Assembly (NCBI GenBank): GCA_036898135.1
Contig: CM072511.1
Span: forward strand, 157,059,872 to 157,123,871
DNA length: 64,000 bases
DNA from: Oncomelania hupensis
Taxonomy: Eukaryota > Mollusca > Gastropoda > Littorinimorpha > Pomatiopsidae
Direction of reading: 5' to 3'
A program made the position numbers and the translations under genes. This document shows, piece by piece, positions 22,021-33,400 of the stretch. Under the pieces are notes generated by a model that was given only the letters and a program-made list of their open reading frames with translations, did no database searches and was not told where the DNA came from. The first letter of the stretch is position 1. Every line of letters starts with the position of its first letter.

Positions 22021-23767
22021 TTAAAATAATGGGTCCATTGCGGTAGCTGGATTATATAACGTTCACCTTTACCTCGGTGTTTAAAATGGGTCTTGTTCAA
22101 AATAGGTTGTAAGCACGCTACCCCGTTCCATTTCACTATCAGCGTACACTAACAGAATCCGGTAACATGTGCATGCAAATTTGCCTTAATCGGTTTAGGA
22201 GGAAAGAAGATAAATGGTCACTTTAGGAAGAAGATTAGCCTTCCTATCATTCTCACTTCAACTCAACAGAAAAATTGAGTGACATATAAGCTTAATTTAT
22301 GACAATGAGGAGGAGGAGCATCACGCAGAAGTAAAGGCGTCGTGAATAACTTCTCACATTGTTCTTTTTTTCAGGGAAGACGAGAGGAATACGAAGAGGG
22401 GGCGGGGAATTGAATGTACATGCATATTTAAAAAAACAAAGGAATAACAAAGACTAATAAAATTCTACAAAACTTCACAGTAATACTTGATTTTTTTTTG
22501 GGGTCGTACATTTCCCTTCTTGTCAACACTTCAAAAGTGACGATTTACTCGGTAAAAAGTTATAATGATTTCAGATACTCAAAATGAAAGCAAGAGAGCA
22601 GTTAACAAATAAGATACCACCATTTTTTTTCCCGCGTTTCCCCTAAACAAGCGACACCTTGTTCGTGCTTCGGAGCAAGAAATTTTTCAAAGTTAAAAAT
22701 CGGCAACTTTGTTTGAGACACATAAGCGACTTGTCCCCCTTTTTTTCGGGCCTAAATGTACCGTGTACGCGTATCAACGCACGGGCGCTAAAAGTCTTTT
22801 TTAAATGAGACGAGCCATGGTGATCAGTTTTTTCCACGCTGTTGAAAATAGCTGTGCGAATATATATACAAGAGCTCCTATAAATTTGCCCACAGCGGCG
22901 TAGCTGTTCACCTTAAAGACCCTGTTTACTGTTGTTCATTGCCCCATATCGTTGATTCGTGTATGCCAGCCCATAGCCGCTGCGTTCCTCTCAGTGGTGC
23001 CTGGTATTGACTGTAGGCAAACTGGGGTCCAGGTTTGGAAAGCGAGAGGAAGCTGCTCTGTGACACTGACAGCACAATGTTGCTTCTTCCCCACCGCTCT
23101 TCCCATGGTCAACGGCATTCCCCAACCAGAAAAGTTCAGACATCACATCGAGTACAACAATACACCAATAACACCAAACAAAGACTTAAAAGATCCAACA
23201 ATACATAGACCTCACGCCTAAGACCAAATACTGCAGCAACAGAACATTTATGTGAAAGTTTTGAAGACAACATTAACAAATCTTTATAACAACGCATAAT
23301 TATATCAACAAAGCACCTGCAAGTCTTCTGTATCCTTATACTCGGATCATAAAACAGACCACTGGGCAGACATTTCAGCACAGCGCCATGCACCGGACCA
23401 CTGCCTCTAGCACTCTGTAGTGTGTCGCTGACCGGTGTAACTCATATACTCTGACTGCAGCATTCTCCAGCTGCCGTGTGCAACGTGTTTCGAGCTGTTA
23501 CAACCTTTGCAGAGCACATGCACACGGCCCCAAAGCAGATGACGATCGAACAAGAAAAGAAAAGAAATAGAACATTTCAAAAACATCGTACAGGTCACTG
23601 TCCTCTTCAACAATCCCTCGTGTTTCGGGAAAAATGTCTGCATTCTTTACGTGTCCTCATTTGTTCTCCCTTGCTCTTTGCAGTCTTCTCATTTGACATT
23701 TCTCTTTAGTAGCAGATTAGAAACACGACCAACAAAGGAAAAACGCACCACAGATTCAAACAAACTA
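22021..23767. other. Intergenic or intronic stretch, no firm gene
   Basis: May be intron or downstream sequence of the minus-strand gene whose exon lies at 24033-24297. A second possible terminal exon (minus strand, 23409-23511) would follow the weak acceptor TGCTCTGCAAAG in the right phase and encode about 32 residues with two cysteines. Its polypyrimidine tract is poor. The plus-strand frame 22952-23221 is not supported. Confidence 0.4.
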
Positions 23768-23823
23768 TTAGCGAGCCAAAGTACTAGGGCGAGTTACAAA
23801 CACCAAACGAAACCATTCCTTTG
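23768..23823 (-). CDS. Candidate last coding exon of the secreted-peptide gene
   Basis: On the minus strand a strong acceptor, TTTTCTATTTTCTTAG, ends at 23824. It is followed by a frame in the phase required by the donor at 24032. Joining would give Ala at the junction, then KEWFRLVFVTRPSTLAR and a TAA stop. The intron would be about 209 bp. Support is limited to the good acceptor and phase agreement (a one-in-three chance). No homology is recognised, so it could also be a chance site within a longer intron. Confidence 0.25.
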
Positions 23824-24032
23824 CTAAGAAAATAGAAAACCGACATTAAAAACAGACAATAGCCAAGAGACATTTTAAAATAGAAAATAGACATTTTAAA
23901 ATACAAAAGAGAAACTAGGAAGTACGAGCACGAAGACAAGCTATTTGTTGAATGGCCACACAAGGAAAGACAAGGCAAAGCGTACATATGTCACAGAGAA
24001 ATTTTTACTTTAAAGTAGTGAACACTACTCAC

Positions 24033-24297
24033 CAGGGTGAGTCTGAGCTGCTTCAGACTGGATGAAGGTGAGCAGCACAATGGCGAGAAACGTTGTAAAC
24101 ATCAACCGCCGTTTCCTGCCCATGGTTTTCAATGTGTGTTGTTAGGTATTCCTCATGGTGACACACTCACCAAGGCACAGCTAGCCTAACACACATATAG
24201 AAGCAGTAATCCGTCACTATGAACAAGTAAGTAATCCTTTGGGTGTTTAGATGTTGTCTGGATGATGATGGTCTCCAGTCCTCCGAAGCCCACGAGC
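24033..24297 (-). CDS. 5'UTR plus first coding exon of a secreted protein (signal peptide)
   Basis: This is the best host-gene evidence in the window. On the minus strand a textbook acceptor (TATTCTTCTCTGTTGCAG, AG at 24298-24299) opens the exon and CCTG|GTGAGT closes it (donor at 24027-24032). The coding part is 24123-24033: ATG in a perfect ACCATGG context, then 30 codons, ending in phase 1. The peptide has a basic n-region (GRKRR), a hydrophobic core (LMFTTFLAIVLLTFI) and a plausible signal-peptidase site after SEA or SEAA, leaving QTHP as mature sequence. A four-codon upstream ORF (ATG at about 24155) lies in the leader. The protein family is unknown because later exons are not identified. 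They should lie at lower coordinates, and the non-coding upstream exon and promoter at higher ones. Confidence 0.6.
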
Positions 24298-24915
24298 CTG
24301 CAACAGAGAAGAATAGTGTTTACAACTAGACAGTGGCACTGCTGTTTCAAAAGTCCGTCAAGACAGTGCTACTCAAACTGAAACATAGAAATTGCGGCCG
24401 AGTACCGATGGACGGAAGGACAACTAACGGTATTTAACCAAACCGCATGAGGTCCACCGTCCTTACGATCACAATAACGAGGATACAGTTTTGCAGAATA
24501 ATTCGTTAATTAAAGAGCAGGGAAATGCAAATGCATGGTGTGATGACCTAACGCTTAACTATGAACGTGATTAAAGTCTATATTATTTGTAAAAAAAAAT
24601 CAAGTTGTTACATCTAACATTTCCGCTCTTTAAGAAGTTGTTGCATCAATGTTACTTGATCAGATCAACATAATTTGTGTTGATAAATCTGTAAGATAAG
24701 ATAGCTTATACAGAAGATAATTAGTAGTATCACAGGTAAGAAAATTCCATCACATGGAACTGACAATAGCTCAATACACAAACTGTAGCAATGTTTCAGT
24801 TCTGATATAAGTAAAATTAGAACTTGGCATAAACGATTAACCTTAAGAATAAAGAAACAGCGTACAAAGACTCACGTCTATCTTAATTATCTTACCCTAA
24901 TTATTGTTACTACTA
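24298..24915. other. Probable upstream intron of the secreted-protein gene
   Basis: Follows from the splice acceptor at 24298-24299 (minus strand). A GTGAGT donor on the minus strand at about 24871-24876 (GATAGAC|GTGAGT) could end an upstream untranslated exon. No promoter was identified. Confidence 0.3.
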
Positions 24916-24917
24916 TT

Positions 24918-25302
24918 AATACGCGAGCGTTGTGGCCAAGTGGGCTAAGGCGGGACTAACTTGCCTTGTCCACAGGCCAGAAACCAATGGCGCCTGACAG
25001 GTGTGGGTTCGATCCTGCATCGGGGCGTTATGTTTCTCCGAATATTATTTACTTTCGACTCGGGCAACGTCTCGGGGGTTTTCTCCGGGTACTCCGGTTT
25101 GCTCCCCCAGCAAAATTTCAAAAAAATTTCAAAATTTAAAGAATTTCTAAATTTCAAAAATCATAACTAACTGTTAGGTAGGTTGGGTTTGGGCGCGCCA
25201 CAGGCTGCGACTACGCCTTCCACAGGCGAGGCGGCCTAGAATTTCCCGATAAAAAGGGACAATAAAGCATTAAAATCTTAAAATCTAAATCTAAATCTAA
25301 TA
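24918..25302 (+). mobile_element. tRNA(Ser/Leu type)-derived SINE with (AAATCT)n tail
   Basis: The head GTTGTGGCCAAGTGGGCTAA has an A box typical of class II tRNAs (Ser/Leu), and GGGTTCGATCCTGC (about 25006-25019) is a B box. The body contains GGGGGTTTTCTCCGGGTACTCC. An AT-rich segment of AAATTTC repeats (25112-25160) interrupts it and may be a later insertion or expansion. The tail is AAATCT repeats. A 6-bp TAATAC at both ends is a possible TSD but is short. Confidence 0.75.
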
Positions 25303-25599
25303 CTCCATCGCCAACATCAAAATGTACACACGACCCGTAATAGGTAGCAACACTGAACACAAAAACAACATTATTTCGGTCAAATGGAGTCAAAATGCGA
25401 CTTCTGTCAGGCCGAAATGAAAATATAGTTTCCCGTCTTTAATCCCTTTTCTCGTGTGGTTGCGCACGATTGTCAACAGATGCTGTACAATTCAAAGCAC
25501 GCTGAATCGATATATATATAAACCAATTTCCATTAACTGACTGACACAATTTTTTTTTCAAAACACGGCACGAGAATGGCACTATTTACATTATCATCA

Positions 25600-25735
25600 T
25601 CATCCGTCAATCGTCATCGTCGTCATCATCATCATCAACTATCATTCATCACCCAACATTATCATTACCATCATCAGCATCATTATGACCTCATCACTAT
25701 CATTATTATCATCATCATCACTTATGCCATACTCC
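25600..25735. repeat. (ATC)n-rich region
   Basis: Imperfect CAT/ATC/ATT trinucleotide sequence giving His-rich frames. No gene. Confidence 0.85.
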
Positions 25736-25949
25736 ACAACGCGCCCTTTTCTCGAGTTGCAGTCACGAGAGCAATGCCAATGTACACGATAATTTTACTG
25801 CATTCTTACACGGAGTCCTACAACAAGTAGATTTAAAACATAACTTTAGTTAGTTTAGGCCTTCAGGCCCGATCATCTACATAAACAAATATTCATCAAC
25901 ATCTCATTAGCATTATTACATTATTCAAACGCAACGATTGCATGGGGGA

Positions 25950-26102
<153 letters not shown>

Positions 26103-26348
26103 ACATGAGGCGCGAGAAGTACATATTATAGGAATAGGAGAAGGACATCTTTAAAACAAAAACAACACACACACACACAACAGAATATTATTATTCGTGA
26201 GTAAAAATTCCCATCAATTCAACGAATTTTCATAGCGCGTGAATTGTAAAAGTCAGTCATTCCGCGGCAGTTGCTGCTAACGTTCCTCTTCTCCTATTCC
26301 TCCTCCTCCTTCTTGTTCTTGATGTTTTTGTTCTTATTGTCGTTGTTC

Positions 26349-26650
26349 TTATTGCTGGGGGTGTCGGATAGCGCAGTGGTTGGAGCACTCGCTACTGTGT
26401 CGCAAGTTAAGCATCGTCCAGTGCGGTTAGCACTTGGATGGGTGACCGCAAACCGTGAAGCGACAAATAACAACGCCCCCAGTTGACTCAACTGTGACTG
26501 AGTACCTACTCTCTTAATGGTGGGGAAGGTAAAGCAGCGAGGGAGAGAGATTGGCATCACCCTCATTACGCTGGCCCAAGATAAGTGTGATCTCCAACAT
26601 CACGCTCCCCTACGGCCACAGGCTATGGGACCACCTTTTACCTTATTGCT
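26349..26650 (+). mobile_element. tRNA/5S-rRNA hybrid SINE with 8-bp TSD
   Basis: The element is 26357-26642, flanked by TTATTGCT at 26349-26356 and 26643-26650. The 5' head contains TAGCGCAGTGG, which fits an RNA polymerase III A box. The next part matches the 3' half of 5S rRNA: AAGTTAAGCA, then GGTTAGCACTTGGATGGG(T)GACCGC, which covers the 5S box C. The body ends in a pyrimidine-rich ACCTTTTACC tail. A second copy is at 62171-62535 on the minus strand. Motility presumably depends on a LINE. Confidence 0.9.
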
Positions 26651-27398
26651 GCTCTTTTTCTTCTTTCAGCAAAAAACGGATGCAATGTCTTCTACACCTG
26701 TTACACTTCTTGTTTCGAACCAGCAACGGACAGTTGCACTTCGTGGTGATGTGAGTAATACGAAGAAATAATAAGAAAAACGCGAGGAAAAGAAAAGCAA
26801 ACTTGAAGGTGTTGCATCGAGAAAACCTTGGTTAAGATTACTTAAGCCTAGTGTGGACAATCCGCACTAAGGAAAAACAACACAAACAAACAAGGTAATA
26901 CGCTTGTCCAACTTTAAGGCCAACACGCACAATCCCGTTCAATTACTACAAAGGGAAACCATTGAGACTTAAATACAGCGTACTCGTTCAAGTGATACAC
27001 TGTTGTATAATGAACAAAGCGAGAAAGATTTTTTTAATATGTCTGATTATGTCATGAAATCAGCAAATTCACATATTTAGCGTTAACATGGCACGCCTGG
27101 AGCAAGCATACGAGTTTTAATGTGTGACAGAAAGGGAAATCTTTCGCGCGCAAAATAACCTTTGCGACTGAGGGCACTCGGGTTTGCCTCCATTTCAATT
27201 CAATTCTTTTATTTAACGTCTCTTCACTTGCTGGGTTTGCTTCCAATTAGTTGCTGATGCTGAGTCAACGGTATTGCTTTCTCCATACTTGATATTAAAA
27301 GCGTGGAGACCGGTCAGTGTGTAGCAGGAAGTCATGGAACGAGAGGGAGAAAGAGAAGGGGAAGGATGAAGTCAACCAATCTTTATGACCCACAGTGG
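26651..27398. other. Intergenic stretch, no gene seen
   Basis: AT-rich with no recognisable feature. Confidence 0.5.
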
Positions 27399-27585
27399 AC
27401 AATTCATACAGCATCACTGCATTGGACAATTCATACAGCATTACTGCATTGGACAATTCATACAGCATTACTGCATTGGACAATTCATACAGCATTACTG
27501 CATTGGACAATTCATACAGCATCACTGCATTGGACAATTCATACAGCATTGCTGCATTGGACAACTCATACAGCATCCCTGCTTG
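27399..27585. repeat. 27-bp minisatellite
   Basis: Just under seven units of TTGGACAATTCATACAGCA followed by TTACTGCA or TCACTGCA. All three plus frames and one minus frame remain open across it because the period is a multiple of three. Confidence 0.95.
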
Positions 27586-27663
27586 TCAGCAAATAAGAAA
27601 ACAATAACAGAAAAAACTGGTAAAACAAATAGAATCACTATATATTTTCAACTTGACTTTTAA

Positions 27664-27745
27664 CACACCCACACACGCTTACACACACACACACGCCCGC
27701 AGGCCCCCACACACACACACTCTCTCTCTCTCTCTCTCTTTCTCT
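27664..27745. repeat. (CA)n-(CT)n compound microsatellite
   Basis: CA-rich 27664-27718 switching to CT 27719-27742. Confidence 0.9.
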
Positions 27746-28260
27746 TCTAGTTCTCTCTGACTACTAACGCACATACACCCGCATAACAAATTTACAGTTC
27801 ATTTCATTTGGCTGACATATTATGCACAGACAATTAAGATAACTTTCCATTGATTATAATAGTTTGCCGGTATGAACATACTATATAATAGTATTAAATT
27901 ACCTATCACATGATGCACCTGATAAAATCACATCACAAGTTTTCATCATGGGAAGCAAGAAGGATGCTGGACATAGTATGACGGTAAGAGAAGGAGAAAG
28001 AACGGGTGGGGAGGGGGTGTAGGGCAAGGGGAGAAGGGTGCAAGAGCAAGAAAAGTATGAAGGATGAAATATCAATGTATCCAGACTCTAATAGATGAGA
28101 CGGAAAGCCCACGCTAGTGAAGGCCCCAACCCTAAGAATGGTCAATACTGCTGTATTATGTTGTATGGCGACAAAGCGTGCCTCCCTCCCTCCCACCCTT
28201 TCTCTTGATAGCCTGAATGACTACAGGGTCCTAGCTGCAGACTGAACGACGGTGATTTTG
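27746..28260. other. Intergenic stretch, no gene seen
   Basis: No recognisable feature other than a purine-rich tract at 27985-28040. Confidence 0.5.
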
Positions 28261-28261
28261 A

Positions 28262-28336
28262 CAGGTGAGGCGCGCTGGGCCCGACCCGGACAGGTGACCG
28301 ACAGGTGCGCGGACAATACCTGTTGCACCCTTACCT
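28262..28336. promoter_or_regulatory. CAGGTG E-box cluster in a GC-rich island
   Basis: CAGGTG occurs at 28262, 28291 and 28302, with related ACCTG cores near 28318 and 28333, inside the most GC-rich part of this neighbourhood. CAGGTG is the core bound by Snail/ZEB-type and some bHLH factors. A regulatory role is inferred only from spacing and composition. Confidence 0.25.
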
Positions 28337-29155
28337 GGCCGCTGTGCCGTGCTGTGCTGGGCTGCGGTACACTGCAGTTTTATCTCCTGTCCCTATTCGC
28401 ACCCTGCCTGTGTACAGCCGTAAGCCACAGTCATTGTACCCCGGATACAAAAACACCTCACTTGACTTTCTCTTCCTCCCTACCCTTGTTTAGTATGAAT
28501 AGACCAATACATACACAGTCTGTGTATTATGCCATTAAGCAGAGTAAGACAGCCTGACTCCACTTCCTCGCTTAACTGTATCCATATATTAGCTTTTTAT
28601 GAGTTTGCATATATATGTATACACAAAAGGCATTATCGCGTGAGCACTATTATAGAATATTAATAGGTTCCTTCACTCAATTATTTCTGATAGGGGTCTG
28701 TTTGTACTCAGCAATCAAGCCCCTGAACTTGACTGAAACCAGGGAGACAAACGCTATACAAAATATATAATTATCGTAAACTACTAACGGTTTGGTGTAT
28801 GCGCGCTTCTTCCTCTGCGTGCGCTCGCGCCTCTGAGTGTATGTGCCTCTGTGTGTGTGCCTGACTGTACAGTCGATGATGTATATCAGCTAATAATCTA
28901 AATAAATTGTAAAACATTCTCGCCCGTGTTCACTGATGCGGGTGACTGCGTACTAAGTCTTGTTCCACCTACCGTTCAGCTACACAGAACGTGAACTTCG
29001 TACAAACAAAGCGAACGACACACACAAAAATAGACTTAATGCAAATGGATAAGGTTCGATGATCCCCAAGTGCGCATTTTGCCTCTGGCTATTCTTCTTA
29101 GTATGCTGATTGTGCTCTCAGTGCAGTGCAAACATAGAAAATTAAGAGCGGACTG
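28337..29155. other. Intergenic stretch, no gene seen
   Basis: No recognisable feature. Confidence 0.5.
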
Positions 29156-29300
29156 AAGAAGAAGAAGAAGAAGAAGAAGAAGAAGAAGAAGAAGAAGAAG
29201 AAGAAGAAGAAGAAGAAGAAGAAGACTAAAGGGCGCGGTGGGGAATTTTAGATGAGAGGATGATGGTATCAGGGAATATAAAAGGGGGGGGGGGGGGGGA
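29156..29300. repeat. (GAA)n microsatellite and poly-G run
   Basis: (GAA)n at 29156-29224 and a G run at 29284-29299. Confidence 0.95.
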
Positions 29301-30260
29301 GAACAAAGAGAAAAAAGAAAACACGGCATGAATAATAGAAAAAGTCATGTTGACAGACAGATCGCGCGAGGTATAAAGACAGAAAAGCTAAAAACAGACA
29401 AAACAGACAGACCAGACCATGCTGTGTCATAACGGTGAGACAACGATAAAGTCATAAAGACATTACACTCAAACAAAGACAAGAAAGGGAGAAATGTCAA
29501 CATGCCCCGTGAATGGCAAAACAACAGTAACTACATAACCTACACACACACACACACACACACACACTTATATAGACCTACTTCAACCACACTTGTTGGG
29601 GCGTACTGAAAAAGTTGCTTTGACTCTTGTACTGACAATAAAATGCCTGAAGATTCACTTTTCTTAACGTAGAGAATAAAAGTAATAATAACAAGAGAGC
29701 TCATGACTACACTTCAAAATGACGTGTGTGTGTATATAGCGGACGTGTACAGAAATCAAACCTGCCTTTCCAACCACAAAATAATGATACCATAAAGAAA
29801 CTTCTCAGGTAGCTTCCCAGATTACTAACATCGAGCGCGACGATGCTCGACTACCCTATATTTAACCAAACTGCGATGCTGCGATACATGTTCTAGGTGG
29901 CTCCCATTCCTCTTTATTGCAGGCCACTACCTGAAGACCACTCATCTCTTTGATGTCAAGAAGGTTGACCGTTAGTGTAAGGCCATCAATTTGTAACGTT
30001 AGTATCTACCATTATATCAAGTAAGTCTACACAAAGTGCCATTTTCTTTAACTTAGTGCCTTTTCGTTCCTTTCATCGAATTTCGGCGACGCGAAGACCT
30101 TTCTGCGAAAAGTGAAAGATCTGTCTACTTTGATCAAAGAAAAGACAAATCACTTGATGAAGAAGTGAACACTGATCTGACTTGCTGGAAATTCACTCGC
30201 CAACGGTCGTTATCCACAGTTCAAACCTTCGAAACTTCGCCACCATGACTCGTGGTTGCC
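29301..30260. other. Intergenic stretch, no gene seen
   Basis: AT-rich with a short CA run at 29543-29568. No gene recognised. Confidence 0.5.
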
Positions 30261-30475
30261 CACAAAGATGTATGTCAGACTCGGTCAAACGCTTTTTTGA
30301 AGCCTACAAACAAATGCTATAGACGATGTCGGTGCTGTACAGTAGGTATTTCTCGCAGATTATTCTGAGGTTGAAAATCTGCTCAACGGTACTTCGCCCT
30401 GTCCTGAATCCTGCTTGTTGTTCAGCAATCAGGTATGATTTGTTCAGCTTGGGGTTTCAACCTGTTGGTCAGGTA
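30261..30475 (-). pseudogene. Decayed RTE LINE reverse-transcriptase fragment
   Basis: Matches the RTE copy at about 6305-6510 with many substitutions and indels, sharing CAGACTCGGTCAAACGC, ATTATTCTGAGGTTGAAAAT and TTCAGCTTGGGGTTTCAACC. It covers only the region around the AGFRAGRST and FIDF(R/K)KAFDRV motifs and has lost its frame. Older than the two larger copies. Confidence 0.88.
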
Positions 30476-31522
30476 GACAATTTACAAAATGAAGATGGAC
30501 AGCAAATAGACAGCAATAGACTTGAAGCGATACTACTCCCTCAGCACCATGGAAATCTGTATAGCACCTTTAAATGATGATTATAGTGTGATTCGATAAC
30601 CAAGATTATGCATTATCAAACAGCTCTTATCACAAGTAAATGCAATAGGCGTGTTATTTCTACAGAAGAAAAAAAATCAACTAAAGAACAAAGTGATTGA
30701 AGGGAAGGATAAAAAGACTAAATTGGTTTACACAAGGTAATAAATAACTAAAGTCCTCTACTTCAACATCCTCTAGTAATCACGCCCTCTGTCCGTGCTT
30801 AAAAGTAGAACAGTGACGGCATGCTTTTATCTTCATGTAAATATTTGTTGTTGTTTTTCAATTGTAGTTTTGTACACATAAATTTAACTACGGTGTAATA
30901 GTCATATCACTCTCACACTCTCTCCCATATTAAATTGGAAACAGACAAAAGCCTTCTTTCTTTCTTGTCTTCTTTTTTGTTTTAAATGGAAAACCAAGAC
31001 AGTTGTTCCTATCCACTGAAATAGACTAAGAAAAAAACCCACTAAACCTGTAGTGAAGTACATAATAAAGTCTCAAAGCCCCTCCATTCGCTTCCACGCT
31101 CCATTCTATTTTCCACTTCCACTCCACTTGGAAAATTCTAAAATGGAAGACACAACTCCTTCTTCTAATAAGAAACGGAGATGTAATAGAAAGGGCGCCA
31201 AAAAACTTTCCATTTTTATTTCTCCTGAAAGCAAACATAAAAGGCGACCCCCGCATCTTATCCCGCCTTGCCTCTCGGGAATCAGCCTATTAAGGCACTT
31301 TGCAAGGGTGAGGATGAAATCGCTACAGTCTTCCTACCCCACATCAACCCACTGATGCAGAACAACCTTAACAAGAAAAACAGATAGATCAAGCTGAATG
31401 AGACATTTCGTGACGCTCCTTAGGCCCAATGCTACTATTTATCTGGCCGTTATCTCTCTGGTCAATTTGTTTTTGAGAGAGCGTTCTTTCTCTCTTCTAG
31501 TTCTGCGCTAAGTAGTAATTTT
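30476..31522. other. Intergenic stretch, no gene seen
   Basis: No recognisable feature. Short frames near 31026-31355 on both strands lack domain or splice support. Confidence 0.5.
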
Positions 31523-32138
31523 CTCTGTTATTTTACCCCTGTTGGCGTACCGGGGGTTTCAGTAGTATCCCCATTTTCTGGAAATTTAGTGCTTTAAATT
31601 TTCACTTTCGCTGTCGTTCTCCTTTGTTCTTTCTCATTCTACTCTGTTCTATCTACTATACTATCTTCCTTCTTCGCTAGACCAGTCACCTACCTTTTTT
31701 CTTGAAAACTCTTCCAAAACTCCTCATTTGTGTACGAGGTCTGTTGTATCAGCTTGGGAATATTGGATGCTTTCTGCTATATGGTCACTAGTTTCCTATG
31801 ATATTATTATTTAGCAATATATTATATAGGCATTATTTTTATATGAATGTGTTTGGTTAATATTTTATAACGATGTTTATATTCTATTTTGTTTTTGTAA
31901 ACGGGAGTTCGATAAATTAGAGTATAGCCTCAGCGTCCCCTGCGTGGCCTGCCTTTATCGTAAAGTGACCGGCTGTGGAGTGCCTTCAGTGTAACCACTA
32001 GGGTTGTTTCAGCAGATCTTTTATACAGATCAGGGGTGAGTCATCTTTCAACCAAGTTGTGGTCCTGATTTTGTGGTCCTAATTCGGCTCTTTGCAGTCC
32101 ACTGGACCCTGTAAGCAATGATTAACTGACTCTGTTAT
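31523..32138 (+). mobile_element. Family B retroposon, copy 1, with 9-bp TSD
   Basis: The element is about 31532-32129, flanked by CTCTGTTAT at 31523-31531 and 32130-32138. It begins near CCCCTGTTGGCGTACCGGGG, has an AATAAA-like site (GATAAATTAGAG) before CCTCAGCGTCCCCTGCGTGG, and ends AAGCAATGATTA. It shares both ends with copies at 42263-42894 (plus) and 43605-61102 (minus, interrupted), so the family is a defined ~0.58-0.63-kb unit rather than random truncations. No open frame longer than a few tens of codons is conserved. The class is unknown. TSD lengths of 9-13 bp and a (TGTAA)n tail in two copies indicate LINE-driven retroposition. Confidence 0.85.
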
Positions 32139-32268
32139 GTTCTTCCCCTCTCTATTTTCTTCGACTTTTCTTCCATCTTCTGGCCTCACTAGTGTTGAGT
32201 TTTTCTTTATCCAGTGCTGTTCGATCAATCCACTTTGTTTTTTTCTTCTTTTGTTCTGCCTCTCTAAC

Positions 32269-33400
32269 ACGTAGCAGGGCTCGAAATTAGCGGGGGCCCG
32301 GGGCCAAAAACCCGCAAAGTTGATTTCGGGCTCGGAAAGTTGAAAAACGAAGGGCCCGCTTGGCCCGCAAATAATTCGTCTGATACAGCTAGCTCTACTC
32401 GGCAGTTTCGTATTTGGGCCAAGGGAAGCAACCCACACCGGTGCCCTAAATTTGGACAGAAAAAAAAAAAACTGAGAAAAGAAGCGAAAACCCTTTAATT
32501 TTGCACTCAAAAGTTTAATATACACTTCAATATCTTTTTAATATAATAAACAAAAGGCTATGGCACAACATAAGCGCAAAATGTCCATCTTTGCAAGTAC
32601 GAAAGTATGGCTACATATCGTCGCCATATAGTTGCTAAAACAATCGGCGATGGCGTATTTTCCAATTTGGGAAGCAAAAGACGCCAGAAGAAAACGTAGA
32701 CGAAAGGAAAGAACAAGAAAAAGAGAGAAAAAAGAAGTATGAAGAGGAAAAAAGATCAAGGAACTACAATGAAGGGTGGGAAAAAATATTTCCTTTACTT
32801 CTGTTAACTCAAGTGCACATAAGTGTAATATGAATAGATGATTGAAAAAAAGAAAAGGCAAAATCTGTTTGTTTTAGTTTATCAGGAAGAGTACTGTTAA
32901 GTTTAGTTCCCTTTCATGGTTTTGTTTTGAACTTTTGTGCATTGAGGTCAGATTTTTTTGTTAGGTTACTCATATTAAAAATTTAATGATGTGTATTGTG
33001 CAATACTCCGTCACAAAACTAAGAAGTATTATACAAGAGACTCACTTGATTTTTTTCTATTTTGTTTATTGGCCATTTCAGGCTCACTAGTCACTGGAAT
33101 ATGTGTGTCACTGAATGTGTGTGTGTGTTTTTTCCCCTATTTTGTTGGTAATGTTTGAAAGTGAAAGAAAAGGCAAATAAAAATGACATCACTCAGCAAA
33201 ATTGGAAATTCAATTGTTTTTATTTTAGATTATCAGACAAATTGTACTTTCTACTTATTATATTGTCAATAATTTTTTTGTTTTTTGTTTGCATTATTTT
33301 TCAAGTTGGGCCCCGAAAGTTGTTTGTGGGCCCTCACATTTTTCAATCAAGGGGCCCGGGGGCCCCCAAAGAAAAAAGTTAATTTCTAGCCCTGACGTAG
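32269..33400. mobile_element. 1.1-kb non-autonomous TIR DNA transposon with 6-bp TSD
   Basis: The element 32275-33394 has terminal inverted repeats CAGGGCTCGAAATTA (left) and CAGGGCTAGAAATTA (reverse complement of right), followed by GC-rich GGGCCC-type subterminal sequence on both sides. ACGTAG at 32269-32274 and 33395-33400 is the TSD. The interior is AT-rich and contains no transposase-like frame, so it needs a transposase in trans. The CAGGG terminus recalls hAT-like elements, but those usually make 8-bp duplications, so the superfamily is left open. Confidence 0.88.

Noticed and set aside
22952..23221. Plus-strand frame with a TCCTCTCAG acceptor-like site
   Set aside because: No matching donor, no recognised domain, and the minus strand is equally open.
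32079..32861. Two minus-strand frames in and beside the TIR element as a transposase
   Set aside because: No transposase motif or zinc finger, low complexity in part, and the frames cross the element boundary.
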